A stretch of 64,000 nucleotides of DNA from assembly GCA_009733575.1 (NCBI GenBank), contig ML769458.1, forward strand, positions 124,001 to 188,000, given 5' to 3'. A program made the position numbers and the translations under genes. The notes beneath the pieces are model-generated. The model was given only the letters and a program-made list of their open reading frames with translations. It did not search any database and was not told where the DNA came from. Source of the DNA: Gymnopus androsaceus JB14. Its lineage: Eukaryota; Basidiomycota; Agaricomycetes; Agaricales; Omphalotaceae. How positions within the stretch are numbered: position 1 is the first letter of the stretch; every line of letters starts with the position of its first letter. Shown here in pieces: positions 1 through 11,100 of the stretch.

Positions 1-70
1 TTACTCAGGTTCACTCAGGGTAGCTCAGGGTAGCTCAGGGTAGCTCAGGCTACCTCAGGTTGACATAGGT
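1..70. repeat. Short tandem repeat, about 10-bp unit
   Basis: Five to six imperfect copies of a unit close to TAGCTCAGGG follow one another at the window edge and then decay into CTACCTCAGG and similar. It lies just upstream of the Ty3/gypsy gag remnant and may belong to that element's leader or LTR, whose start is outside the window. Confidence 0.7.
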
Positions 71-226
71 TACCTATAACCACCTGAAAAGGCCAAGGAA
101 AAAAGCCTAGGTCACAGGAAAGCCTTTGATAACCCAGGGCCCAGACCATTTTTGCTGATGCAGTTGAATTGGACTTTTGAGAAAGTCATACTGGGGCTAT
201 TTGCCTGATTCGTACAGGCTACAACA

Positions 227-1014
227 ATGCATGTAGCAGCTGAGAAGTTCGAGGCTACGACCTATGACCCCGAAAAGGGTGTTAGGGCATATAAAGCTGA
301 ACTTCAGTGTTGGGGGTCAAGAATGACTCAACCACCAACGGCGTATGCCCTTAAGAAGAAATTCCTAGATGGGTTACCCACACATCTTATCTCTAAGATG
401 ATAGCAAGATGGTTAAGACGGTGGAACGCATCAAGGACAATAAAGCCCTCGCAGACTACTACGTTGCGTCCAGCAAAAAGGCACAAAAAGTAGAGTCTCC
501 TTACTTCAACAAGAGGTTGAAGACGGAACAATGAAGTTGGAATTCCCAACTTCCTTGACGTGCTGAAGAAGGCGCTACAATCAATGTTGATGGTAGACAC
601 TTTCAATTCCAACACAAATTGGGTGAACGCCCCGGAAAGTCCTACAATAAGGACAAAGGTTGTAGGAATACAACCTTTAGACCCAAATTAGCTGCTAGTA
701 CTTCTGTAGTAGTCAGTAAGCCATTTCAGAACGGAAATAGTAGTAACGCACCGAGCAAACTCTGCTACTTGTGCAGAAAGCTGGGCCACTTTGCAAATGA
801 CCCTACATGCAAACGATATGGCAAACCTCGTTTATTCGCAATTCGCGAAGATGAGGTCCTCAAAACACTGTCCAAATCACCTTCTCAAGGAAGGAAGACC
901 AGGATAATGATCCCGTCCCCGATCTCCAGGAGACAAACTCATCGGATGATGAGAGCTCTGCCGGTGAATGGGCGGAGCTGGATGATTACGATGAACCATA
1001 TATGGGTTGTCTAG
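227..1014 (+). pseudogene. gag remnant with CCHC zinc knuckle
   Basis: Two frame-shifted pieces (227-493 and 619-1014) make up a retrotransposon nucleocapsid/capsid gene. The first resembles the capsid tail of fungal gypsy Gag proteins. The second carries a zinc knuckle at about 763-810, spaced C-x2-C-x4-H-x6-C; the usual spacing is x4 before the last Cys, so metal binding may be weakened. Stop codons and a frame change between 493 and 619 show the gene is dead. It would have packaged element RNA into virus-like particles. Identification rests on the zinc knuckle and on the protease directly downstream. Confidence 0.7.
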
Positions 1015-2870
1015 CCAGAGATGACGATTTCTTTGGCTGCATCCATGAAATACTTCCTCTTCAGGAGGAAGACCCCCTTGAAGGAGCAGGTCCTCCCATC
1101 TTGCTTGAGGAAGATTACGATGAAGGAATGTTTCCTTCATTAGATCCCCAAAATCATCCATATAAAACGGATGAGGATTGTTATATGGCAATGGATGAAA
1201 ATCCATTGTCTGGAGAGAAATCTCCTAAAGCCAATTACAGGGTTCGCAAATCCAGCAAACCCATGGAAAGGCCAAATCGAGGCGATCCCAAGGATCACCA
1301 ACCGATAACCGTGTTAATGGATATCGGTGGCCAGTTGGCCCTCACTCTAATGGACTCGGGGTGCACTATCGAGGCACTGAGTCCCGCCCATGTCCATCTA
1401 ACTAATGGGAAAGTCCATCAGTTGACGGACCAGCATTCCCTACAATTGGGAACTGTTGGTAGTCGCGCCAAATTCAATTACGGCATGATGATGAAAACCT
1501 CCTATGGAGGGATAATTGAGGATGTCTACTACGACATTGTCAACATCAACCAATACGATGCCATTGTGGGTATGCGATTTATGCGTAAGCACAGCATCCA
1601 ACTCAACTTAGAGAAAGGACAAGTCCTTATTCGAGGGAATCCCGCACCTACTTTATCAGTGGGGGAGGACCACACCGAGCTTTTGAGGTGCTCGTCCATG
1701 AGACGAGATGCTCAAGCGGAAAAATTCCGCAGAAAAGACTCAGATTCGAGTCTAAATTGACTAGCTAATCGGGATACTAGGGATCCCGAAGCTAATCGTA
1801 AGGTAACAGTCGAAACTGTTATTGACAAGGAATACTTACGAGAGGAAATCAAACGTTCCGCTCGCAGTTTCCCTCAAAATTTCCCAGTAGTCCTTGAAAG
1901 CTTCAACGAGGACAATCCTTCGGGTTCACCGAAGGTGCAGAAGTTCACAGTAGACGATATCAATAAATATATTGAAATTGTCCAGGAATTCTCTCGGGAA
2001 CGATTCCCAGGAGAGGTCAAGCGTCAAGCAGAGCTTAGAGCCATGCAAGACTTGAACGACATGGAAGCAATTTCTGCTTCCACTATGCAAACAGAAGAAG
2101 TAGTAGATACCTCTTCACGTCCCTCAGAAAATGAGGGAATGTTCCCAAAGGTCAAATTGTCCTTCGAGAGACATAAGACTAGGAGGAAATCCCCTCCTAG
2201 AACCAGCACAAACCGCAAAGGTTTGTGCAAACATTCCTGCTTGCGGAAACATTCACATTGAAGGCACAATTCTGTGCCGTTCCTCAGGATCCCATTGGAG
2301 GATATTCCAATGGATCAACTATACTTGTTTGCAGAAGACTCTGCACCAGAGGTTGAGAGGCTTATGCCTATTGACGACACGGAGAGCGTTGACTATTCAA
2401 CACTCCCCAAGTTGGGCCCATATTTGGAGAATCAAATTCCCCAGATACGGGCCAGAATACTACACCAGTACGCAGATATGCTGTCTGGTGCACCGGAGGA
2501 ACTACCTCCAATTTGTGAGGTGAACCATAAGATCACCTTGATCAACGAGCAATGCAGGTATCATTACTACATGCCGCGCTGCCCAGACGGTCTAAAGACC
2601 CAACTTATCACTAAGTTGGGTTGATACACCCGTGCACAGTGGTGGGTTTGTGCTAATGCAGCACAAGCAGCTCCCATGCTGTGTATACCCAAGAAAAATG
2701 GTATGTTGCGTACCATCGTTGACTATTGTCAATGAAACAACAACACGGTGAAGGATGTAACTCCCTTCCCAGATCAAGAGCATATCTGTACGGATTTTGC
2801 TCGCCACAAGTATTGATCCAAGCCAGCCATAGTGCTGATCATATCAGACCTTGGGCAGTTTACCAAGGCT
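1002..2870 (+). pseudogene. Ty3/gypsy protease - reverse transcriptase remnant
   Basis: One frame runs from 1002 to about 2870 and is closed only by TGA codons at 1758, 2259, 2622, 2733 and 2814. The retropepsin active site reads LTLMDSGCT at about 1342-1370, with Asp-Ser-Gly intact. A family-typical RT start follows at about 2650-2830, with a proline-lysine-lysine-asparagine-glycine motif and the PFPDQ segment. The catalytic YxDD box is absent because the copy ends before it. At 2733 and 2814 the family normally has arginine, so CGA to TGA is the simplest explanation. Function is lost. Confidence 0.8.
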
Positions 2871-2929
2871 GATGTGATCAGGTAGCAGCTACAGGTGCAG
2901 TTGCTTCATCCCAGCATGAAGATGCAGAG

Positions 2930-4306
2930 ATGGTCAACCTCTCTGATGTCAAATCTGTCAACATCATCATTGGGGATGAGGCCCAACCCCTGTCTGGTCT
3001 TCCCCCAATTATGCAGGGACCTGTGCCTCCAGAAGACCTGCCTGACGGTGGGTACCGCACATCTGAGGATTTCATTGTCTATGGCAATGATGCCTCGGAT
3101 GCACGACGCAACGAGCAGATGGGACTTCCAGTTCCTCACGGAGGAGGGATCCACCATCTCAGGAAGGGTGTGGATATCACCACGGCCCTTGAGTACATCG
3201 CATTGGCTCATAGAGTACAAGCCTTTGATGACTCTGGTGTTACCACCGATGGGCCTTGGCCTGCCTACAGGATGTGTAGAGATTGCTACGACCAGGCAGT
3301 CAAAAAGCCAGTCAACCAGTGGAACGACGTCAATCGTACCGCCATTGCCAACTTCTCCCAGCCACAGTTTGTAGAATTTGCCTACGATCAGAGTGCGAAG
3401 AAGGACAAAGGGAAGGGTCAAAAGCACACCAAGAAGGCAAAGCCTTCCATGGGTGCTGACCAAGACCTGTCATCTAGCGCGACGACTCGGTTGGAGGGGT
3501 TGAAAGCACCCACCCAATCCAATCCACCTGAGTACTGGGCGCAATACCACTACTCCTACCCAGACAACACTGGTGGCATTCGACGTGATTCTAAAAATCA
3601 CGTTTCGGTGCGCAGCATACGAGGACACCTGCTCATTACTGGCAGGGCACCTAGGACGCCAAGGGGAACGCCTGCCACAGAGTGGAATCGTTTCCTATTT
3701 CTATCCACAGAGTTGTTCGCAACTCCAGGACTGTATGCCTCGTTGATTGGATCAACAGGGTTAACAGTCGCCTCTGAAGTCACGGTAGAACACTTCCTGG
3801 CTTCCGATTCTCGGAACGCTACACTGGATAGTGTAGCAGCGTTCTACGCCTCCCAAGGTGTTATGATCCTGATGGGGGAAGACACAGCAGTCTTCGCACT
3901 CAAATGGATCACTGCTTTCCGCTCCAAGGATAGCCTCACAGCCAACGAGGCTTGTGCAATGCGAGATTGAGTTGAGACTTCAGTGTCCGGAGGTATGATA
4001 CCTGCTGGACTAAACGAGAATGTCTGGACTGCAAACGGCTTGGTCTCCCATCCGAGTCTCCCAATGCCAGGGACAATGTTCTTCCCCGTGCCTCCTCCTC
4101 CCACCAGCGGTGGTCTGCCCTACGGCAGCCCACTCCATCCGACTGCATCGAGCAGTAACTCAGCAGGAGCCTCTGGCTCTCTACCCACCACAGCTTTGGC
4201 CCAGTCCAAAGTATCCCCAGCTTTGGCCCAGCCCGAAGTACCTACAACTTCGGCCCAATCCGAAGTACCGCCTACCACCCCCATGGAGGGAATCAGCGGT
4301 AGTTAA
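2930..4306 (+). pseudogene. Unrecognised retroelement-associated ORF, split by one in-frame TGA
   Basis: I do not recognise this protein. A long frame runs from the ATG at 2930 (codons are open from 2873) to a TGA at 3968, then continues in the same frame to the TAA at 4306, giving about 458 codons with one internal stop. The N-terminal half is hydrophilic and includes a Lys-rich stretch around 3400-3440. The C-terminal part is Pro/Ser/Thr-rich and carries three 27-bp tandem repeats (ALAQSKVSP-like) at about 4190-4275. Its position between a gypsy remnant and a tandem-repeat tract suggests it belonged to a retroelement, perhaps as a second gag-like ORF. A captured host gene is also possible. 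Confidence 0.5.
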
Positions 4307-4362
4307 TCATCCCATTGCACTATCAGTGCTCACCTCAACACGTTGTTGAAGTGAGTGCTAGG

Positions 4363-4545
4363 CTTTGACTTTCACGACACGCTCTTGTGAATGTCATAGC
4401 CCCTACTACTTTGACTTTCACAACACGCTATCGTGGATGTCCTAGGCCCAGTTACTTTGACTTTCACAACACAATATTGTGAATATCATTCCAACTGCCT
4501 GACTTGTTGATTAGGCACTCACGACACGCTATCATGGGTACTCAA
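4363..4545. repeat. 46-bp tandem repeat with hairpin core
   Basis: Units begin at 4363, 4409 and 4455, each starting CTTTGACTTTCAC, with a degenerate fourth at about 4515. Each unit holds an inverted repeat such as TTCACAA...TTGTGAA. The tract lies downstream of the 2930-4306 ORF and probably belongs to a retroelement terminal region. Nothing resembling a gene was seen between 4307 and 4760. Confidence 0.7.
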
Positions 4546-4764
4546 TCACCGAGTTTAATTATTGATTGCTCCTATGGACTCAATCTGGCCGGGGAGGAAT
4601 GCCCCCTATTACTTATTCTCATGTTGTTATGTTACGTTATGTCACTACTATATATATCATGTCATCTCACTTATTTACCTTAGCTTAAACCTTACCCATA
4701 CCGAATACCTTGACAATATCAGTCCAGTTGTGTTTATTTGGGTGAAACTTAGCTCTGACCTCAC

Positions 4765-7375
4765 CGAGGTCTTATAAAATTCTTTACCAGTATATTTGCC
4801 ACTGTTATCAGAGTGAAGGACCTCGATTGGAACCTCAAATGTGGCCTTGTATTTGAGATAGGCACAGAAACAGCTGGTTCTTTAGCAGTATTAAAATAAA
4901 CCCCGACAAGTTCTTGGAGGTGCATTTTAATATTTGGGACAACTTGTCAGCACCAAAGTTGTAATATCTGTACAGAGAGAACAAGAGACTGTGAGAAAAA
5001 AAGGACACTTTTCTCATGCTCGTACAGGTCACCTGCACCCAACCCTAACCCTACCCCGTATCCTAACCCTAATGATGACTAATATTATAACAGTGGGGGC
5101 AAGCCTCCACACCCCCATTTTTATCCTCAACCCCTAAACCCTAACCACCTTAACCCTAACCTATGTGCACTGTTTTCCTTTTTTGGCATAATTCACTTTT
5201 AGGGTTAGGGTTAAATAGATACCACCATCAGAAAGAGAGCTGAAAATAACAGGGTGTAGCCTTTTCCGTTTTTTCTCACGGTCCCTTGTTCCCGAGATAT
5301 GGCCTCATCTTATCATACTATGGTTAGGGTTCCCCTGTCAGTACTGTAGGCTCTATATAGCTGTCGCAAATATTGAAATGCACCTATGACAAGTTGTTGG
5401 GCTTTATTTTAATAAGGCTAGAGCCTCGGGTGACAGAAAGCCTCATTTTTACGACAAAGAAATTCGAGGTAAGCATAACAACTTGAGTCATCAATAAATG
5501 AGACATAATAATGTTTCCCACGTAGCGACTGGACTGGTGCTGGACCCACAAATTGGAATGAACCTCCTCACCAAACTTTTCCACTCTGGATCCCTCCTGC
5601 CTCTCCTTCGCAACAGGTTTATGCATAGCTTTTGCGTATACACAGGACTCGCAGAAGATGTCCTGCGGTCCCTTGTTGTCAAGCTTGATGCCTGTCACAA
5701 AACCTTTGGTCACCATATGACAGGTAACCTTAGGTGAGATATGTCCCATGCGGCAATGAAGGTGATCTAGACTGATTGTTTCCACAGCTGCAGCTCCTTC
5801 CTCTTCTTCTCCCCCTCGGTCAACATGATAGAGGCCTCCCCTGTTCTTGGGAACCTCCCCAACTAGATCACCATCTGGTGTACAGATTGTGCATTTCCTG
5901 TTCACAAATGTTGCCAAAAAACTGTGATCATCAAGTTTCCCAATGGAGATGAGTGTGTAACCAAACTCAGGTGAGTAGAGAACTTTGGTAAGATGAAGCA
6001 AACTGACATCAACACCATTAGGAACATCAACGGTAATTGACCCCATGCCAACAGCATCAAATTTCTGTTTATTTGTGGCACGGAAAGACTTTGGGGGAAT
6101 GGACTTGAAGTTGGAGAAGTTGTCATGGTAAGGGGAGATATGGCAACTACAGCCTGAGTTATACAGCTCAGAACAAGCAGAGGAAGGTATGTCACTACCT
6201 TTCAAGACAGGGACAACTGGCTCAGAGGAACCATCAGACTCTAGGGAGATCACCCTGTCTGAGTCCAAGCTGCTATGGAATGATTGAACATTGCTCCAGT
6301 CCTCTTCAAAACCATCTGGTAAGTCTGGAATAGTTGCATCTTCCACAACATCAGAGAATAACAAAACATCCTCACTACCTTCTCCAGATTCTTCCCCCAA
6401 GCACACCAAGTCAGTATCACTCCAGATGTCAGTGTCCAACACATTCTGGAGACTCAGAACACTGCTAGAGTCACTAGCCAATGCAAAAGCACCACCGGCC
6501 TCCCAATCCGAGTCCGACTCAGCTGTGTTTGCATTCCCACCAGACCCTTTACCAGATCCAGGTGACTTGCCCTTCTTCAGGCAATCTCTCTTCACATGTC
6601 CCTTCTCTCCACATTTCCAGCAGGTGACTTTCAAGGACCCTTTACTACCACACAATGTAGTGGATGGAGCAACAACCAGAGCCTCGTCATCATCACCATC
6701 CTTCCCATTCCCATTCCAGCCCTTTTCATTGGACTTGCAACAAACCTGGCGGTCATATTCCTCAGAGATCGAAGTGGCGAGAGCCGAAGGAGTAATAGGC
6801 TGGGAGGGATTCATCAACTTTGCAGCAGTCAGAACCGAAGATGCAAAGTCCGAATAATGCTGGGGAATTCCATGCAAGATAGTGGAACGGTAATCCATAT
6901 TGTCAATCAAGATACCAACTGCAGCAAGTGATTCCTGTTTTTTTTCAAGCTTCTTGAGAAACTCACAAACATTACCCTTGCCAGGGCAACAAGAATCCAG
7001 GAAATCCTGCTGAAGGTTGGTCTGTGCATACCCACTCTTCTCTGTAAACTCCGTGACAAGAGCAGCCCAAGCAGCTTCGGTGGTAAGATACTTTCAAAGC
7101 TTCAGGGTGATGGAGTCAGGCACCTTGGAAAGCAACATGTTGCAAGCTGAGGCCTTGTCCTTTAACCAGTCCTCCATATTGGAGATGAGAGAGACGGTTG
7201 TGTTGGTCAAAGCGGGACAAGGAGTGGACCCATTGAAATGGCCCCACTTACCCTTTCCTTGGACAGTGGAGATGAAATGCAACTCAAAGATGGCCCAGTT
7301 CTTGCCAGCCGGGTTGAGAGTAGGCATGTTATTCAGTAGCAAATTGGTGAGCGCGTTAACAGTGGTTGACGACAT
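4765..7375 (-). pseudogene. copia gag-protease-integrase pseudogene
   Basis: Read from 7375 leftwards: a Gag capsid region, a TGA at 7094-7096, then a zinc knuckle (CWKCGEKGHVKRDC, C-x2-C-x4-H-x4-C, about 6590-6640), acidic linkers and the protease. The retropepsin motif reads YNSGCS where copia elements normally have DSG, so the catalytic Asp is replaced by Asn (about 6155). The integrase HHCC zinc finger (HCRMGH...FCESC) lies around 5640-5760. A frameshift near 5540 precedes the first core Asp (FIDD, about 5480). The second core Asp is on the far side of the inserted element, at about 4800. The stop, the active-site change, the frameshift, the insertion and the truncation each disable it. 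Confidence 0.85.
4891..5412. mobile_element. Non-autonomous TA-flanked TIR element with telomere-like core
   Basis: Terminal inverted repeats start TTAAAATAAA at 4891 and end TTTATTTTAA at 5412, with diverged similarity extending over about 130 bp per arm. TA flanks both ends (4889-4890 and 5413-5414), as expected for Tc1/mariner-type integration. The interior carries runs of CCCTAA (about 5036-5165) and, inverted, TTAGGG (about 5199-5213 and near 5323). No transposase is encoded. The copia integrase reading continues on both sides, confirming that this is an insertion. Confidence 0.8.
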
Positions 7376-7399
7376 GGTGTAGAGTAGGACAATAAATAT

Positions 7400-8015
7400 G
7401 AGCAATTCAGGGGTCCTATAACCTGTGAGAGCTAACAATATACAAATGAGTCTAAAGCCCAGAGTGAAGAGATAAACTCTGTATTGAGTAAGTACTTAAC
7501 AATATACAAATGAGTCTAAAGCTACGAGATAGTCAGTATATGGTTAATGGATAAATAAAGTAAGTAAACTCACCCCAGAGTGAAGAGATAAACTCTGGGG
7601 GACAGTGACAAAACTGCTACAGAATATAAGCAACTACATATACTTCTGTGGAACAGACTTCCAAGATAAGTACAGCCTAGCTACTGGATAAGAATATAAA
7701 TAAACGTATGTAGATGACAATCAAAGATAGCAAGAAAGATGAAACCGTTGACTAGGGTGCTTTGCCCAATACACCGATGCCCATATCTCCAACAAAAAAT
7801 ACCCATGGGTGTGCAATACCTACAGGTTTTCACACAGATATACCCACAGGTACCCATGGGTTTGTCCACCTGCCACCACTCTCTGCATCCAAGTCCACAT
7901 TGAAAATATTGTTTTTGGAGTTCAAGTGAAATCCTTCTTTTGCAAGTCAGTGTAAATTCAAAAATTCAGAAGATAGGAATTTTATTCATTGGTCTATCAA
8001 AATGATTATCTTCCC
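7400..8015. repeat. copia 5' flank with direct repeats and hairpin; no gene
   Basis: A 24-bp direct repeat occurs at 7434-7457 and 7498-7521. A 23-bp repeat occurs at 7459-7481 and 7575-7597, and its second copy forms a 9-bp stem hairpin (CCCCAGAGT...ACTCTGGGG, about 7573-7600). TACCCATGGG-type motifs recur at about 7790-7865. This is probably leader or LTR sequence of the copia element, but I could not define LTR ends. No coding region was seen. Confidence 0.5.
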
Positions 8016-8107
8016 TATGTGTCAGAAAAAGTATATTTTGCATAGGCATTGAAATAATTTATTTTACACCATGCTTCAGCTTGGCTGAAGCATAATTATT
8101 GGGTGTG
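8016..8107. mobile_element. Fragment of the foldback/TIR element family (right end)
   Basis: The sequence matches the right end of the element at 30963-33754. It includes the small palindrome ATGCTTCAG...CTGAAGCAT and the terminal ATTGG-GTGTGTG. Only this end is recognisable here; no left end was found upstream. Confidence 0.55.
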
Positions 8108-8153
8108 TGATTTGTATACAAATACCGTGTCATAGGTTGGTTTTGCTGATGTC

Positions 8154-11100
8154 TAGTGTGTGGCTCGGGATTTTCGGGAAACGTTGGGACTCAGGTCGGG
8201 AAAAACTTTTGGGATCGGGATGGGATGAACAATTTAGGCTCGAGTCCCAACTCAGCGTCCCGATGAGCCACTGCTCACATTTGCCTCCATCTTACGAATA
8301 CCTAGGTAGTTCTGGTTGTGATCATTACTTACACAAAAAAAAATATTTCTTTTTCCTCCCACTATGAAGCATTGAAACAATGCAAGCTCCTCCACATCTA
8401 ACCCAATCAAAAAATTAAAAGCAAGCGTGGCAAATGCCGTATCTCAAAAAAGTAAATCGCAAAGAATTGTTGACAGCAGTACGTATTGCATTCAGTCTTG
8501 ACAAAAAAAAAACAAACAAACTTTGGGCAGATAACGATGAGGACAGCACCAATGAACCGTCAACACCATCATCTCCTACTCCCTCACAGAGTCAAGCACA
8601 GGCCTCCTCCCATACTGGCTTGTCAGTCATTAACCTCCTGTCTGACAACGAGGCATCCGATGGCGAGAATCCGAAGGCTACAAAAGAAGAACAGCGGAAA
8701 CAAATCTGTCAGTATTCCCCTGGAAAGATCTCAATACAGTACTTACTTTCACCATGTAGTGGAGCGGATTGCCAAGCGAACCGCTCCTATCTACGCATTC
8801 TATCATCCTGATCCCAAAGTTGAATTTGACAAGGACATTGCAAAGTATGCTGTATTTGCTTGCCGCAACTGTCGTTCGACCCAAAAGCAAGGCTTGACAG
8901 GAACAGATGCTGCCTCAACAAGTGAGTAAGGGATCACAAATCTATTCTGGCACTTACCAATTACATCTCAACAGGTGTGCTTCATCGATGCCAAGAGATG
9001 TTGGGGAGACGAGGCCATAAAGGCAGCGCAAGAGTCGAAGGATTTATCAAGGGCACGTGAGGCAATTGAAAAGTTCGGGTCAAAGAAACAGTCAATGCTG
9101 ACAGCAGCGCTTCGAACTGTGAAAGGATGGGCAGAATCGTTCTCGACGACCCCGCCATCGAAAGAGAACATACGGTATGTGTAAGAAATATGTAGCGTGG
9201 AGTATGAGGGCTGATTGTCTGGCAGCATTGTAATGGCACGTTGGGTATCTGAGTGTGCTTGTCCATTTCGCATTGTCCAGGACCGTGGTTATCATTGGTT
9301 GCAGAAGGAAGGTCGTCCAGACCGATATGTCCCAAGTAAAGAGACCATGTCAAGAGATGTAAAGCATCTGTTTGAGAAAACAAAAGAAAAAATTGCTGTA
9401 GAATTACAGGTCAGTATTTGAACACAAATATAAGTTTTGCTCACCTTCTGAATGAATAGGACTACGATGGCGAGATTCCGATTGCACTGGACTGCTGGAC
9501 CTCTCCTAACCATTGCGCATGGATGAGTGTTGCTATGAGTCGGCTTAGGAAGCAGGACAATGGGACAGAAGAGACGGTAACTCACCTGCTTGACTTCGTG
9601 GAGCTACCACATTCACATTCCAGTGAGAACATGGCCAAGGCTCTTTGAAAAGTGCTAGTGGATTACGGAATTGAACACAAGGTAGGTCCACAAATTGAAC
9701 TCAAGAATATCATCGACCACGTACCGAAAAAGATAATATCTATCACTTGCGACAATGCATTGGCCAACACTGTAATGGTTGGGAAGCTTAGCGAGCTTCT
9801 TCCTGCGTTTCCGGGGCTTGCGGCACATGTGCATTGCTTTGCACACACAATCAACCTAACCGCAAAAGGCGTACTACGTCCGTTTGAGACCAAGCGAATG
9901 AAGAATCAAGTTGATGAAGGTAGCGAGCTGGAAGCTATCTCAAAGGATACTGAGATCAAGGAGCTTCAGGTGGAGCTGAAAGATCTTGAAGATAACAGAG
10001 AGCAGGCGAAAGATGACCTTGAAGGGTTTGTCGACGTTTTCAACGAGATGACGGAGGAGGAAAGAATGGAATGGAATAACGGCGTCAAGCCCATTCGTGG
10101 TGCTCTGATCAAGGTACGTATGCCTTTACATACAAATAGGTCTGTACCAATTCTTGGCACAAACCAATTGACGAGAATTTGCCATTTTGGGAAGTTCTCA
10201 TCAATTGGTTTCACCTGTCGAATTTATTTCCCGTAAAGGAAATTTTGAGTCGGCAGGTGAATTGGTTGTCACTCGGAATTGGTGCAGGCCTACATTTGCA
10301 GCCCAGCTGACTCATGCATCATTCTTCATCATCTTTCTTTTCCTCGCTCCTCACAGACTCGCAGGATATCCTTCAAGATTATTAACTCACCTACTCTCCT
10401 TCTTCCTCATTGGCGTGCAGTTACAGCCTCAACCCCTTTCGAAAATCGAACCCTTCCTCACGATGTAGTGACTCGCTGGAACTCAACATACAACATGTTG
10501 AAGGTGTTTCTGGAGTTGAAGGAATATGTGATCAAGTTTACGGATGGCTCATTGAATGGGCTTGCAGACTATATGCTTAGTGACAATGAATGGGAAGCTG
10601 TTGAGGGTCTCATGTCTGCATTAAAGGTATGCATTCGATTACTTCTTCAAGTTCCATCTACTAAAATTCCTTCAGATTCTCAAGGATGCTACGGAATTCT
10701 TCTTGTCTAATTCACCCAACATTTCCGCCGTTATACCTGCCATGGACACCATCGATGAAGCTTTCACAACCGGAATTATTGATGAGCGAGAGCTTTGTGC
10801 ACCGCTTCGTTACGCATTTTTGGTAGGCAAAAAAACACTGAACAAGTACTACTCCCTTTCCGATGATTCGCATATTTATCGTATTGCCATGGGTGAGTTT
10901 TTTTATCTCATTACCTCGTATCTATTGTGTTTCTGACCTCTGTTCAGTTCTTCACCCATCTTTCAAGCTCACATATTTTTGATGACTTAATTGGGAAGAT
11001 GGATGGATTCAAGGTGCGGTTGATGTTACTCAAGATGCATGGACTCGTTTTAAACCCACTGCTGACTTGTCTTCCACTGCTCCCCAAGCTCAAAAAGCTA

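Larger units (their letters stand above)
1..2870 (+). mobile_element. Ty3/gypsy LTR retrotransposon remnant (gag, protease, start of reverse transcriptase)
   Basis: A decayed plus-strand element. Gag-like sequence with a zinc knuckle comes first (about 227-1014), then an aspartic protease (about 1300-1650), then a linker and the N-terminal part of a reverse transcriptase that stops at about 2870. No RNase H, integrase or LTR pair can be recognised, so the element is truncated at its 3' side; its 5' end may lie outside the window. From 1002 to about 2870 one reading frame stays open apart from five TGA stops. The boundary at 2870 is where homology to the RT motif fades. Confidence 0.8.
4765..7400 (-). 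mobile_element. Ty1/copia retrotransposon remnant, interrupted by a TIR element
   Basis: On the minus strand this region encodes copia-type Gag, protease, the zinc-binding start of integrase and part of the integrase core. The coding sequence runs from an ATG at 7375 down to 5415, is cut by the 522-bp inverted-repeat element at 4891-5412, and resumes at 4888 with the integrase motif around the second catalytic Asp (HSDN, about 4800). Homology ends near 4765; reverse transcriptase and RNase H are missing. Confidence 0.85.

Noticed and set aside
2906..3463. 185-codon minus-strand ORF
   Set aside because: Overlaps the longer plus-strand frame 2930-4306, which continues further and has a more protein-like composition; no motif.
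4363..4545. Regular repeats with hairpins, CRISPR-like at first sight
   Set aside because: The units are direct tandem repeats without unique spacers, in eukaryotic DNA next to a retroelement.
5036..5215. Possible true telomere end or chromosome fusion
   Set aside because: The CCCTAA/TTAGGG runs are short and interrupted, and lie inside an inverted-repeat element with TA target duplications.
6291..6857. 188-codon plus-strand ORF
   Set aside because: It is the antisense shadow of the copia gag/protease, which has clear zinc-knuckle and protease motifs on the minus strand.
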